Source: Sclerotinia nivalis (lineage: Eukaryota; Ascomycota; Leotiomycetes; Helotiales; Sclerotiniaceae). From it: 64,000 bases of DNA. Location: NCBI GenBank assembly GCA_029531795.1, contig JAPEIS010000012.1, forward strand, positions 806,001-870,000. The letters run 5' to 3'. The notes beneath the pieces were generated by a model. That model was not told the DNA's origin and searched no databases. It saw only the letters and a list, made by a program, of their open reading frames with translations. Below, piece by piece: positions 47,463-59,012 of the stretch (its first letter is position 1; every line of letters starts with the position of its first letter). The translations under genes were made by a program, and so were the position numbers.

Positions 47463-48657
47463 GTGATTACATGCATTGGGATCGCAAATATCCACTCTAG
47501 TATCACGATTGATCTAAGAAACATTAACCAAACGACGATCAATGCAGATAAAAGCATAGCATATGTTGACACTGGGGCTAGATGGGGCTCAGTGTATTCG
47601 ATTTTGAATTTCGAAGGGTTAGCCGTCTCAGGTGGCTGTGTTGACATCGGAGTTGGGGGTAAAACGATCTCTCATTTCAAATATTAATATTTGAGCGTCG
47701 AAAGCTGATCATGATAGGTGGGCTTTCATACTTCGGGCCGGCGTACGGTTTCGGCTGCGATACCGTAGTGAACTATAAGATAGTTCTCGCTGATGGAAAG
47801 ATCGCTAATGCCAACAACCAAGAAAACACCGACCTTTTTACTGCGCTCAAAGGCGCTTCAAACAACTTTGGAATAGTAAATCGCATCAATTTGAAAGCCT
47901 TGGAGTTGACGGATTATTTCGGCGGTCAACTCTTTTTATCTCGGTACTGAGACACCAAAGTTACTCGATGCTTTTGTGGAATTCTCTTCCAGTCCTGACC
48001 TTGACACTAGAAGCTTTGTCTTACTAACAACTTTATATGCCTCAAATGCAGGCTGCATAGCTACCGCAGACTTTAGCTATACAGAGGCAAGTGAGAAGCC
48101 ATCCGTCTTTGACAATTTTATCAGCGTCCCTTACATATCAACAAACTTGCGGATTTCAACCCTTACTGATTTTTCGGTAAGTCTGGGATCTTCTACCCTA
48201 ATGGCCTCCGATGAGTCTTTTACTTTTGGATGAGCTCAAAACAGGGCCCAGTCTTGACTTCTTTTTTTAATCTAGTCAAACGTCTAGAGCAGTAACAATC
48301 ACGCCTTCCAAGTCTCTGCCACAACAGATTTACCTTCGTTAGAACAAAACAGTTCCACAGGTATCCCCCGCTGCAAACTTAGTTTACTCTCTCACGCTAC
48401 AACCTTTACCTGTAAGCATGCTGGATATCGGCGATCTCAATGGTGGTAATGCTCTCGGGCTAAATGGTTCAGACGGTCCCCTGGTAGTATTGACTCTCAC
48501 TTTTTGCAATGGTCATATTCAAACTTTTGAAGGCTCCAGCGATATAAACAGCACCGTAAGGATAAATCTTGAGATGATTATCATCAGGTTATCATGCAGA
48601 GAATTCTCAACCATTTTTAAGGCTGCTTGTTCAAGTAAAATCTCTGTTGACTAACGG
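47463..48657 (+). pseudogene. FAD-linked oxidase (PCMH / berberine-bridge type) relic
   Basis: These enzymes oxidise small molecules with FAD and are frequent in secondary metabolism. The first piece gives SITIDLRNINQ, VDTGARWGSVY and GLAVSGGCVDIGVGG. An intron-like GTAAAA...GATAG (about 47,660-47,720) joins it to LSYFGPAYGFGCDTVVNYKIV, TDLFTALKGASNNFGIV and LELTDYFGGQ. Then comes a TGA with a +1 frame change near 47,940, followed by PKLLDAFVEFSSSPDLD and STNLRISTLTD. A third piece has GGNALGLNGSDGPLVVLTL. The N-terminal FAD-attachment His region (RGGGH-like) is not found and the C-terminus is eroded. Several breaks make it a pseudogene. Confidence 0.75.
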
Positions 48658-49719
48658 TAAAGCATCAATGAGCTCTCCATGTATATTCTCGACATTTTGT
48701 ATGGAAGGTGAGGCAGGACGTGCTGTCTTTGGTGTAAGATTGTGTGGTTTGTCGAGTCGAATTATTGGTGTCTCTTGATAATCTCGAAAATGAATGACCG
48801 ACTCAGATTGAGGCGATCAAAGTGTATAAAATAGAAGTACAAGACGATGTAAAATTGAAGTTATCGGAGAAATAAGAGTGAAGGAGTTCGAGTTGAGGAA
48901 GGGTTTGGGTTTGAGGTTACCATGGCACGTGACGTGCCTGGATACCTAGGTAAGCAGGTAAGGTACTCGAAGTTGAATATTCCACAACCTTGATAGCGTG
49001 ACTCTCAAAATTCACTATAACATCCTTCATTCCAATATCCCACATTTAATTCACTGCCGATATCTACGCAAACATCACATTATCATCGAAAGGTTTGAGG
49101 ATATAATTTCAATATCTAAGATCGTACAGAGGATTCAGAACCCTGTCGCAAACCCCATGGAGCTCCACAGTTCGACTATGAATGTCCATACACATACTTA
49201 CCGGAACAGTATGCTCCACTCAGAATATCACCTCGAAGAGTTATGTTTGGAGAACATGATATTTTTCTTCTCCTCCGACCGTCAATTCTCTCTCAATCCT
49301 CTCTCAATCACTCTTTGACATCTTTGAGGTAATTCCAAGAAGAATTGACTTCAAGAGAATAAGACGATTCATAAGGTGCGTTTGGACAAGCACGCACTTG
49401 TGTTTAATTATCCATTTACCTGTACTTTACTTCCAAGGATTGAACTTGGGGTTATCTATTGATTATCTTCGTATCTGAAACAAATCCACTATGCTATGAA
49501 AATTACCTCAACCCATTAATTGGTCTTACATACGGGATCTCATTCTATTGGTCAGTCATTGTGGTGGTGATTGATGTCAGCTAGGCTTGGTCGTACAGTA
49601 AGGTTACAGTAAAGTTAGGACTCATACATAACTCATACATAACTCATATTTAAATCATTATTCGTCTCATTTATTTCTCTCCCCATACACAACAAAAACA
49701 CAAACCTATTTCAATCAAA
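48658..49719. other. Intergenic, upstream of the HET-domain gene
   Basis: About 1.06 kb. CACGTGACGTG near 48,925 contains an E-box/CRE-like core. The word ACTCATACATA is repeated at 49,620-49,650. No gene recognised. Confidence 0.4.
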
Positions 49720-51731
49720 ATGTCATTTTATACAGAGGAAAAGAACTCCACTGGAGAGACTTTAAGGTTTCCGATATGCGCACATTGTGAGAACACCATC
49801 AAAATGAGGAGCAAAGGACTGAAACCACTGATCTCCGAAAGGCGTAATTATTGAGAAGTCGAAAAGAATGCGGGAACAGGCTGCGCAGTGTGTAGATTTG
49901 TTCTTGCCATGGTCCAAGATGAAGGCGCACCATTTAACAATGAATCTGGTATGCCTCAAATTTCGAGTGTTTACTATGACTTCGTCTCTCCAAGTGCGTA
50001 CAAAATCCCCAGTATACAGTCTTTTCTTTCTTCGATGGAAAGACAATCTTTATTACCTACTGATGTACTAACTTTGAAGCAGTCCAAAACTCTCTATCGA
50101 ATACATCAGTTCAAATCCTTTCAATTGATAAATCAACTGGCTCTCTTGCCACTCTTACGCTGGCAAAGAAATGGGTCAAAAATTGTATCGATAACCATGA
50201 AAAGTGTACAATAAAATTTGATTCAATCATGCCATCACGATTACTCGAGATCGGCCTTTCAAAAGAAAAAGAAAACTACCAAGTCCGCCTTTGCACTTCC
50301 AATATACCTCCTGGTACCCGATACGCAACACTTAGCCATGTGTGGGGCAGCCTGGATTTCGTCAAATTGGTTAAAGATAATGTTTCTGATTTTCAGAAAG
50401 ATATACCATTATCCAGTCTCACTAAGACATTCCAGGATGCATTGAAGGTGGCGTCGGAATTCGGTTTCCACTACCTGTGGATAGACTCCCTATGCATCAT
50501 TCAAAATGATGCTGATGATTGGCAGAGAGAGTCTGCTCATATGGCCAGTGTCTATGGTGGATCTAGTCTCAATATAGCCGCTACTGGAGCTCGAGATGGT
50601 AACGACGGATTGTTCTTCGACAGAAATCTGGACCTTGTCCGGGGGGTTGAGTTAATGACCTCTGTCGAGAAAACGAACAGGCCTGAAATTAGAGAGACTA
50701 ATGGGGACATATCAAGGCTTGCTGGGATTTGTACAGAAACAAACTTTTATAGACGAGCTTGTCTGAAATCACCATTATTTCAAAGAGCATGGACGGTTCA
50801 AGAACGTTTCTTAACCCCTCGAACCTTACACTTCAGTAAACATCGGGTTATACTGGAATGCCGTGCCTACGTATACCATGAGATATTTCCAGGGTCGTAT
50901 CCAGACCATTCCCTGTCATTAATACAAGTTGACAATATTCGGGGAGATGACTTTCGGCTTTCTTGGTGCAATGTTGTCGATATCTATTCCCGATCCAAAT
51001 TAACAGTAAGCAGCGATAAGCTTGTGGCACTCTCAGGTATTGCCAAGTACTTCGCCAGAAAGTATAATGCTCAGTATCTATCAGGAATATGGAAGGAGCA
51101 TTTGCCAATTGCACTCTTATGGCACGCAGACGACGAGTGTGTGGAGGGACCTCTTCTCCTTCGGGGACCAAGTTGGTCTTGGCCAAGTAGAAACGGAGTG
51201 ATAGCTTACCTTGGTTTCTATTCTCATTTTGGGTGGGCAGATAACACTTCAAACAACATTTGGGATGTTGGCGACTTTAAAATACTCGATATTCAAGTAA
51301 ACGTCACCCCGCCTGATTCATTTGGCCATTGTTTGGGCGGCACTATACGCATTGCGTGTGCCAAGCTTCCCGTTGGTACTGACATCTCTATCGAAAGATA
51401 TGACTCTCCTGTACTAATCGGAGAAGAACTTTGTATGATTGATTTATATTTTGACAATGGTAGGCACCATTCTAAAGCTTACCTGCTGAAAATTACCGCT
51501 CTACTCCCAAAAGCTGATCATGAGGCGGGCCTCCTAATTACCCCTGTCGCCGGTAGGAAAGGTTTCTTCACCCGCATAGGGGTATATAAAGCCAGATGGG
51601 GTGGTGAGAAAGTTTTGGAGAATGTACGGAGTAACCCTGAGCCTTTATGCGATGACGAGTTGTCATTATATGAAGAAATATCCGGAATCAACGAGGCTGG
51701 AAAACAAATGTACATTATCACTCTCATCTAG
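49720..51731 (+). CDS. HET-domain protein; first exon carries an in-frame TGA
   Basis: HET domains mediate heterokaryon incompatibility and programmed cell death on recognition of non-self partners. I place exons at 49720-49948 and 50083-51731; the 134-nt intron has a GTATGC donor, a GTACTAAC branch site and a GAAGCAG acceptor. Exon 1 has CAHC, then GTGCAVCRFVLAMV, the usual N-terminal Cys pairs. Exon 2 has KKWVKNCIDNHEKC, MPSRLLEIG, RYATLSHVWG (the first HET motif), FGFHYLWIDSLCIIQND (the second), MASVYGGSSLNIAATGA, RAWTVQERFLTPRTLHF (the third), and a C-terminal PSWSWPS block. Only the TGA at 49852-49854, between RRNY and EVEK, interrupts it. From an internal ATG (for example 50229) a 500-aa protein with the whole HET domain could still be made. 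Either a nonsense allele or an unusual start. Confidence 0.8.
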
Positions 51732-54700
51732 TAAGGGCAAGTTGACTGCATATACTACGACTCGAGCACGATTCTCTCTTATCGCCTGCTACCCGTTCGT
51801 GCAAAGAGCTTTCGAATTTGCGACGATTAGTCGAATATCAACGTCAACATCAACGTCAACGTCTTGATCTTGATGGGTTTCCTTTCAATCTACACAGCGC
51901 AACAGTCAAAAAGGCCGGTATTCAGTTGAACGCGAAGGTCAATGCCATAGTAATCCCATAAATATGAGATGGGAAGCCGCACCGAGAACATCAGTGCCAA
52001 ATTCCAAGCACAGGTTTAAAACCTCAAGATCAAATGAAACATTCAAGCTGGAAAAACCATAATCAATCTCGAGGTGGATTAAATAAATTCTGCTCCCACC
52101 ACCGCCAACGAAACATATACCAACCAAGTTCCAAGCACTCGCTCGAAACCTCAAGAGAAGATATAAACAATAAAAATCAACATAATGGCACGTACGACAT
52201 CTGGCATAAATTTTCTTCAGATCCCGCCGCGCAGAAAGCATCACCGCCAAGTTCCAGGCCCACACTCGAAACACAAAGACCAGATGAACCCTCAAATCAA
52301 AAGTAAAATAGATCATCTTGGCAACCCCTGATATCAAACATCCGTGCACACCCCTTTATTTCCTACTTTTGTCCAAATTTGGAAATTTTATCTTTGGGAA
52401 TCTGGGATCGATGTTTATTTGGTTTAAGTTTATTATGGAAAAGACTTACCTGGCTTCTCGTCTCGGTAATGTATTGTTCTCGTTGATGAGACCGATTCTA
52501 TTTCGTACAGAACATGGATACATCGGAATATTTTCGTTCCCATGACCATGGATTCACGGTGGAGTCACTGCAATATGTGCGAATATCGTCTGTGAGTTGG
52601 GTTGGGACTCGGGAAGCTGGAAGGGAACTTGGCATGCTTGCGTTGGGTCTGAATGTGAATGTGAATATGCATGCAGGGTGACGGAATTTTGAGTGACAGT
52701 GAAATATTGGGGGTGGAAGCTTATCAGAGAGCGTAAGACTTTAGAAGATATGACAAGTTCGAATATAAAAATGCCTAGTACACTGCCTTGCTCTACCTCC
52801 GCACACATTCTCAAGAATTGCCAAATCTGGTGAACAAAACCCGGAGATTGGGGAAAGTGTGAATTTGCCAGCTAGTGTGCTAGATGCCAATGCGAAAGAC
52901 GCAAAAGTGACTGTAAAATCGGAATATTGGATGGATGATGCATTGACGCATTGGATTTTAAGAAAGTATATCAGCAGGAAAAAAAAATCTCCAATGATTA
53001 AAAAAAAATTTAGCTGATTGTTGGAATATCATCGGAACCAGCGGGGCAAGGTATCAGTACGGTTGATGTAATTTGCATTTTGTTATCGATATTATAAGCT
53101 GCATAGATAGATCGTGAAATTTTCAGAGAGTAGTGTTGGTATTCAATATGGGGAATGGAAGTATGGAGATATGTAATACTCTATGACAAAGATAAGGGTT
53201 AAGAATAGGTACAGTAGATCTAATACCTCTAGGAGGTACCAAGATCAATCCATTCCCTCATTCTTCCATCATGTGAAAATATGCTTCGCACAAAAAGCCA
53301 ATCTTAGAATAGCTTCGGCGCGTAAATGGGTAGATGCGGATGTGCTAATCGATATCAAGATGCGGGATGGTCTTAGATCTCTTGCAGATATTGACAAAAT
53401 TGGAAGCTTGCAAATTTTTGAGTTTTGAGCTTATTCAAAAATCCGATAGCCGGAAGCGCTGACTCCAATTTTGATTTTCAATAAATAAGTAGTGTATTTC
53501 CGTGAATCTGAAAGATATTTTTGGTCCTTGAGGGGATTATGTATGTATGTAAGTGTAAATGTATATGTGTAGTGGGTAGCGACCACTAGGGACATTCATA
53601 GATGGAGGTCACTGGACGAGAGACCGCTGGCCTGTGACTGTACTTTATTTTCATGTACATTTCCAGAATGAGATACTGTAGGACACAGCTCATTGAATAT
53701 TTCTTGATTGGTTATGTTTCTCAATTAAGCGGTGAACAGTAAAATAGGAGGAGGCGAATATGCAATGGTTAAGTGCTTGCAGCTTGCATATGCAAGGGAG
53801 GTCTTTTTTTTATGCCAGTACGTTTTTGTACGCTGTGTATGGAAAATTTGCTGTGCCGTTATATCGCAGAACGGATTATGTACCTCAGTCTAGGACTCAA
53901 ACGAGGTAAAAGTATGTATGTGCAGGATTTGCTAGTGAAAGACCTGAGTGAAAGTCATGCTGGGACGCGTAGATGATACGTTGAACCAGGTTGTATGCAT
54001 TTAATGTGCGAGCGATTGCATGATGTTATCAAAAAGAAGATAGTGGACGTGACAAGAACGCGTCTCAATAATCCTTCATGTAAGTGATACGAGGGCCCAA
54101 GTGGCTTTTTCTGACGTATCATTCTTGGAGTAAAGACGGGTGGTGTGTTGGCCAGCAGCAGAAGCGGGATAAAAATGCGCTGGTGTTTCGAATTAGAGTC
54201 TAGTCTAGCTGTGATGAGAATGAATGATTGGGCACAGCTAAAATAGTTATCCTGTTTCCTGGGAATTTTGCGATAGAAATAAGGTTTTTTTACTCGATGA
54301 GGACGCTGAGCCCCCAAGCTTTGACATTGGACTCGTTGGTTAACCATTGAAAAGCTCTCGAGGTTGATCCTCCAGGAGTTCAATATCCAAGAAGGGGAAA
54401 AGAGTCATAGTATAGAACAATGCAGTAGATGACTTTAATTTGAATGTCTTGGATCATACGTCAAGAATCATACATCAAGATGGAGTTATAAGAGCATCTT
54501 CAGTACTCGATGTTCACCCGCACTACTGACAAAGGATTAGATAGATTATTAGGTCTTATTCAATGAGGGGAAAAATGTCTGTGGTTGTCAATCAAAATTT
54601 CCTTTAAACTTTTGGTGGGCATAGTGGGGTCACGGGAGAGGCCGTGCTTCTAAAAGTTTGTTTTTCTCGGGCCATCATTGTGGGATTGGGATTTGATAAC

Positions 54701-57108
54701 AGCCAAGAACATTTCAGAAGCCTCCAAATATAATCTAAGAGCTTACTCCATTTATTGCTGACATTTCCAATATCGTGGAGGGTTGAACTTCGAGAAACGA
54801 TTTCTCGTTTTGACCGAGAGCAAATTGCGGAGAATCTCCAGATGAAGGGGGGTTTCTTATCGTTTATTTTTTTTCAATACCTCATATGTTTTGAGAGTAG
54901 CCATGTGCCAACGCCAGCAACGCCCGCAACAAATTAATAATATGAAGCTGCGTACGTTCTGATGTTGTGTGCCCCCAAATCGGAGTGATCTTCAACAGCA
55001 CAGGGAAACGCAAAACGGCTTTCGTAGATCATAATATACGTAGCGGAACTTTTCATTTTGATTGAAAACTCGGAATTCTCCGTGGTGATACGAAGGTTAT
55101 GGTTTGAACATTATCGTTACATCTACAGATTATTGTTTCTACAAAAATGATCAGGGGAAGGTGAGATGGTAGGCCAATATATCATGTCAGGTACCGTTCT
55201 CATCTGACTGTACCACTGGATGTAGGCAGAGTAGGTCATACCAACAGCACGCATGTTCCACGTTTTTGTAGAATAAATAACCTTACCTATCGAGTAGAGG
55301 GAAAGTACCACATGCGAACCTTGGAAATCAAATGCAGCTGACATTCGAAAAGCAGATATTCTAAATGAATATCTTGAGCCGGAGTTTGTAGATCAGGAAC
55401 AATTTACTGCTTGTCACCCAATTAAAAGTTGGTCTTTGGTATGGGATTGCATATATCTTGCATGTCTAGGGTTGAAACTTATATGTCCCAAGCCTCCGTC
55501 AGTCCATTCTTGAATCTTGAACGACAAGCAAGGACGGGGATGCCATGCTGCCATGCTGCCATTACCAAGATCCGTTTAAAATTTCCAACTACTCGTGTCA
55601 CCATTCGAAACCTTGTTTGTATGATTCATCGACATGATGGGGCTTAAATTGAACTGAGGATTAATAAATCTGACGATTATCGTCCCGTTGACTACTGTAT
55701 TGAATGCTTCAATTTATTACTCACCGCTTCATTGCTTCAATATATGTTCCGTCGAAACAAACATATTACGATAATAGAACTCAAAAGCTTTCTTGGCTTG
55801 AAACATGTTCCTTTTGTTTCGGGAATATCCTATACAGTACTGATAGTAAGATCTTGATGGCTGAGATGAATTAATGGAAGTTATTATTGCATCCCGATTT
55901 TATCCCATGATATGGGACCTACCAAGGAATAGCACATCACCCACCTATCACTGTTGCCCCTCTAACTTTATCCTGTGTTGCATTAGCCGAACCGATCAAA
56001 CTGCCATTTAAATTATTTTTCCATAACTTGCATGTCTTGCATATTTTGTGGCGGCGAACGTAGTATTTTGTGGTTAAATTTCGCTGAAGATTGGAGGAGT
56101 TCATGGTTATTATTGATAGATTCCTCGGCAAGTTTTCTGCACGGTCTAGTTTCCCTTCCTTGTTAACAAATTACAATCCCAGTTCTTTCAATATCAACCA
56201 CTCCATCACGCTCGAACCCTTCCTTTTGTTTACTAGCTTTTGATTCATTTCAATCCACTTTTGAATTGTATAACCCTAGCCACAACTTTTTCCCCATGTC
56301 ACGTACCTTGTAACTCGACATGCGAGGCACGTTTCGGCAATGGCGTCAAATATCATGTCGAGCTGTCATTCGTTCGATACACAAACTCCCCGAGGATTTT
56401 GACTAGGTTACATCGAAAACAGCTCAACATCAACCACTCATCGATCACCAAATACTGTTAATTTTTGAACCAGAGAAAATGATGGAGCCAATAGATATTC
56501 ATTTCCGTGTTTGTTCTCCCCCAAGAGGAATAGTGACTTATACCCCTAGGTCTTCGATTAGGCTGGCCCCCTTGACCGACCAAAGTCGGAAAGACGAGTA
56601 AGGGTCTTGTTCTGCATTTCCGCACGCCTGCACATCTTTCTTCGCTTGTTTTATACCAACAGCACATACGCATCCACCCATCAAATGACCCCGATCTCAC
56701 AGACCACAGGGAAGACGCTTATGCCGCATTTTCCACATGAGCAGTAGCTCCAACTACCGGTTACGACAATTGTAACTGATGTTCTTATATAGATGTTGAT
56801 GCCTGCATCTTGAGTTGTCTTGGACCTCACGCCGAACAACATCCGTTAGGATAATTGGGCTGGTCTCTGAGGGGATCATTTGATTTCAAGACTCTTCCTC
56901 TTATTTCTCTCTACCCTAGCCTTCTTGTTCATCCTCTTTCGTTTACATCTATTTATTTCATTACGATCTTTGCCCAACTAAGATCAAAGAGTGAGAAGCA
57001 AGAAAAGAACCCAGTCGGTTCGACAGTCTACGAGTGATAAAAATGTTTTGATCACATTAAATCGAGCTTGATAATTGCTCTTTGGCCAAGGCACCTCACT
57101 TCATCATA
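51732..57108. other. Gene-poor region of about 5.4 kb
   Basis: No recognisable gene. A six-base ATCAAC/GTCAAC run lies at about 51,837-51,865. Three degenerate direct repeats of about 65 bases occur at 51,972-52,285. A(8-9) tracts occur near 53,000. Longer open frames (for example 51,939-52,349 minus, 53,955-54,383 minus) do not resemble known proteins. Confidence 0.4.
51972..52285. repeat. Three degenerate direct repeats (about 115-120 base period)
   Basis: Each unit contains a phrase like ACCGCCAAGTTCCAAGCAC followed by CTCGAAACCTCAAGA and an A-rich tail, at about 51,990, 52,110 and 52,228. Similarity is visible but imperfect and indels are frequent. Confidence 0.5.
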
Positions 57109-58260
57109 ATGCGGGGCATTTACTTGTTGTTCGCAACGTTGATGTCGTTTCTTCTGTCTTCCGCTCAAACACTAGTTGCTATAAATGATTTCTCAATATC
57201 AGAAGCATCGCCTTCAGAGTCTCCTAGCACAATGAAACCAGAAACATCCACGACCTCGAGGAAGGATGAATCGTCATTCACATCCTCATCAGTCACATCG
57301 ATGATTACGAACACAATCGCTATCTCTTCTATCCTTTCAGCCTCTTCAACATCCGGAGCAGATAATCTCGCCGGAAATGGGGAAGCTACATCGACAGCCA
57401 CAACGACCGCTCTTTTTTCGAGTTCCACGGCCGGATCATCTGCAAGCTCTGGCATAAGCCGCAACACGCTGATCATCATCCTTGCTTCCGTTCTGGGTAC
57501 GTTAGGTATCATTCTAGTTTCAATCGCCATATATCTTTTTATTCGTTATCGGAGAAATCGAAGTTTTACCGGGAGAGGAGTAACACCGATAGACGACAGC
57601 GAAATTGAATCGTGGCGGCGCTCCGGAAATGAGAGGAAAGTGTTTATGGGTGAGGACTTGGTATTCGACAAAGAGACGGGAGGTCGAGATTATATACAAT
57701 CGAATACGATACAAATGACACATTCACCGGGGTGGACGTGGACAGCCTCTCCTACCTCTTCTCGAACACGATCCACCTTTTATCCTTCAGGCATCTCAAG
57801 TTATGTACCTGATAGCCCTACTTTCCTTGCCCAGGCACCGAATGCTAGAATTGGTCTGACAGACGAAGTAATGCCGGGTGCAGAACCATTCATAAAACCA
57901 GCCGAACGACGTAGATCACGGCTATCGAAGTCGGGAGGTCATTCACGCACGAAGAGTAGGAGGAGTAGTGTGAGTGGGAGGAGTATGTGGAGTATCAAAA
58001 GTGGCAATGGAGGCGAATTGAAGGGATTGAAAGCCAATGACCGGGTAGCAACATGGTATGATCCAGAAGACGACTTTCGAATTCATAGACATTACAGCCA
58101 CAGAGACTACAACGATTCACCGGCCATGTCCTTTCAAGAAATGGCACCAGGCCCTGGGACTCTCGCACCAGTCACAGCATTATCACCAAGGCCACCACCC
58201 CGAGTTGCCTACCCATCTTTCTGGGATAGCGATCGGGAAATTGGGTTGGCCATCTCATAG
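57109..58260 (+). CDS. Ser/Thr-rich single-pass membrane protein with long cytoplasmic tail, 383 aa
   Basis: The frame is open from 57082, but that codon is TTG; the ATG at 57109 starts a signal peptide (MRGIYLLFATLMSFLLSSAQT). About 100 Ser/Thr-rich residues follow, likely O-glycosylated, then one transmembrane helix (TLIIILASVLGTLGIILVSIAIYLF) ended by basic RYRRNR. The cytoplasmic tail of about 230 residues is hydrophilic, with a WRRSGNERKVFMGEDLVFD segment, many Ser-rich basic patches (RRRSRLSKS, RTKSRRSSVSGRS) suited to phosphorylation, and a Pro-rich end. This is the general plan of fungal surface sensors or axial-bud-type proteins, without a domain I can name. Unlike the gene at 32.2 kb it has no Cys in its ectodomain. 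Confidence 0.75.
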   Translation: MRGIYLLFATLMSFLLSSAQTLVAINDFSISEASPSESPSTMKPETSTTSRKDESSFTSSSVTSMITNTIAISSILSASSTSGADNLAGNGEATSTATTTALFSSSTAGSSASSGISRNTLIIILASVLGTLGIILVSIAIYLFIRYRRNRSFTGRGVTPIDDSEIESWRRSGNERKVFMGEDLVFDKETGGRDYIQSNTIQMTHSPGWTWTASPTSSRTRSTFYPSGISSYVPDSPTFLAQAPNARIGLTDEVMPGAEPFIKPAERRRSRLSKSGGHSRTKSRRSSVSGRSMWSIKSGNGGELKGLKANDRVATWYDPEDDFRIHRHYSHRDYNDSPAMSFQEMAPGPGTLAPVTALSPRPPPRVAYPSFWDSDREIGLAIS

Positions 58261-59012
58261 TCTCAGACCTGGGCGCCAGTCTTTTTTCTATCTGCATTAT
58301 TTGGGTTTGGAGAGGCAGGTGGAGTTTGTTTGTCATAAATGATGGAAGGTTACAATTGATACCAAGGAGGTTTTATTCATATTGGTGGAGTCTGAAAGCT
58401 TACAGAGGAAAAGATGCCGATCCGGTGCAATATTATTGGCACTTGTGTTTTTGAGGGGATTTGAAATTCACCACTCGATAGGAGGCTTAGTTATGACATG
58501 CATAGTCTGATGACTGAAGCAATAAATGAGATATACAGCAGCATGATTTAGTATGCAGATATGATCTAATGTAAAATAAATACACAAAGAAGCTTCGGCC
58601 TCAATCATCCCAAACATTTCAATGCTCCAAATATTGTGCTCATACATCCAAACAAGCCGGACTAATCTCTCTAGTGCAGTCAAGGAGGTTGAAATTGCAA
58701 GCTTGTCCTCAAGGCAATAAGTCAACCTCCCAACAAATAAAAATCCAATACAAAATAACAAATCTCAAACTCTACAACCTAACAATACACGACCTCCCTC
58801 GAAAGTCTTATTATTTTAAGAAATTCACGTGACTTCATACGGTTTTCGCGTTGCCCGCGTTTCGCGAATCGGGGCGCTTCACCGCCTTCCCCCAGGAGAA
58901 ATAAACTGCCAATATCAATTGGAGCCAAAGCCATGAAGTAAACCAACTACCATCCTCAAAATTACAACCACCGCACTCTCCAATTGTCCTTCACATAAAC
59001 ACATATCGCAAC
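58261..59012. promoter_or_regulatory. Intergenic, promoter of dpb4
   Basis: About 750 bases. Just upstream of the dpb4 start are TTTCGCG-type words and a CACGTGA at about 58,827; ACGCG-like MCB boxes are typical of DNA-replication genes in yeast, and here GTTTTCGCG and GCGTTTCGCG occur at about 58,843-58,866. Confidence 0.45.

Noticed and set aside
51939..52349. 136-codon minus-strand frame with internal repeats (WNL motifs)
   Set aside because: The repeats are those of the DNA minisatellite seen on both strands; no protein signature.
53955..54383. 142-codon minus-strand frame
   Set aside because: Composition and lack of any recognisable segment suggest chance.
57082..57108. Upstream extension of the membrane protein gene
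   Set aside because: It begins at TTG; the ATG at 57109 gives a clean signal peptide.
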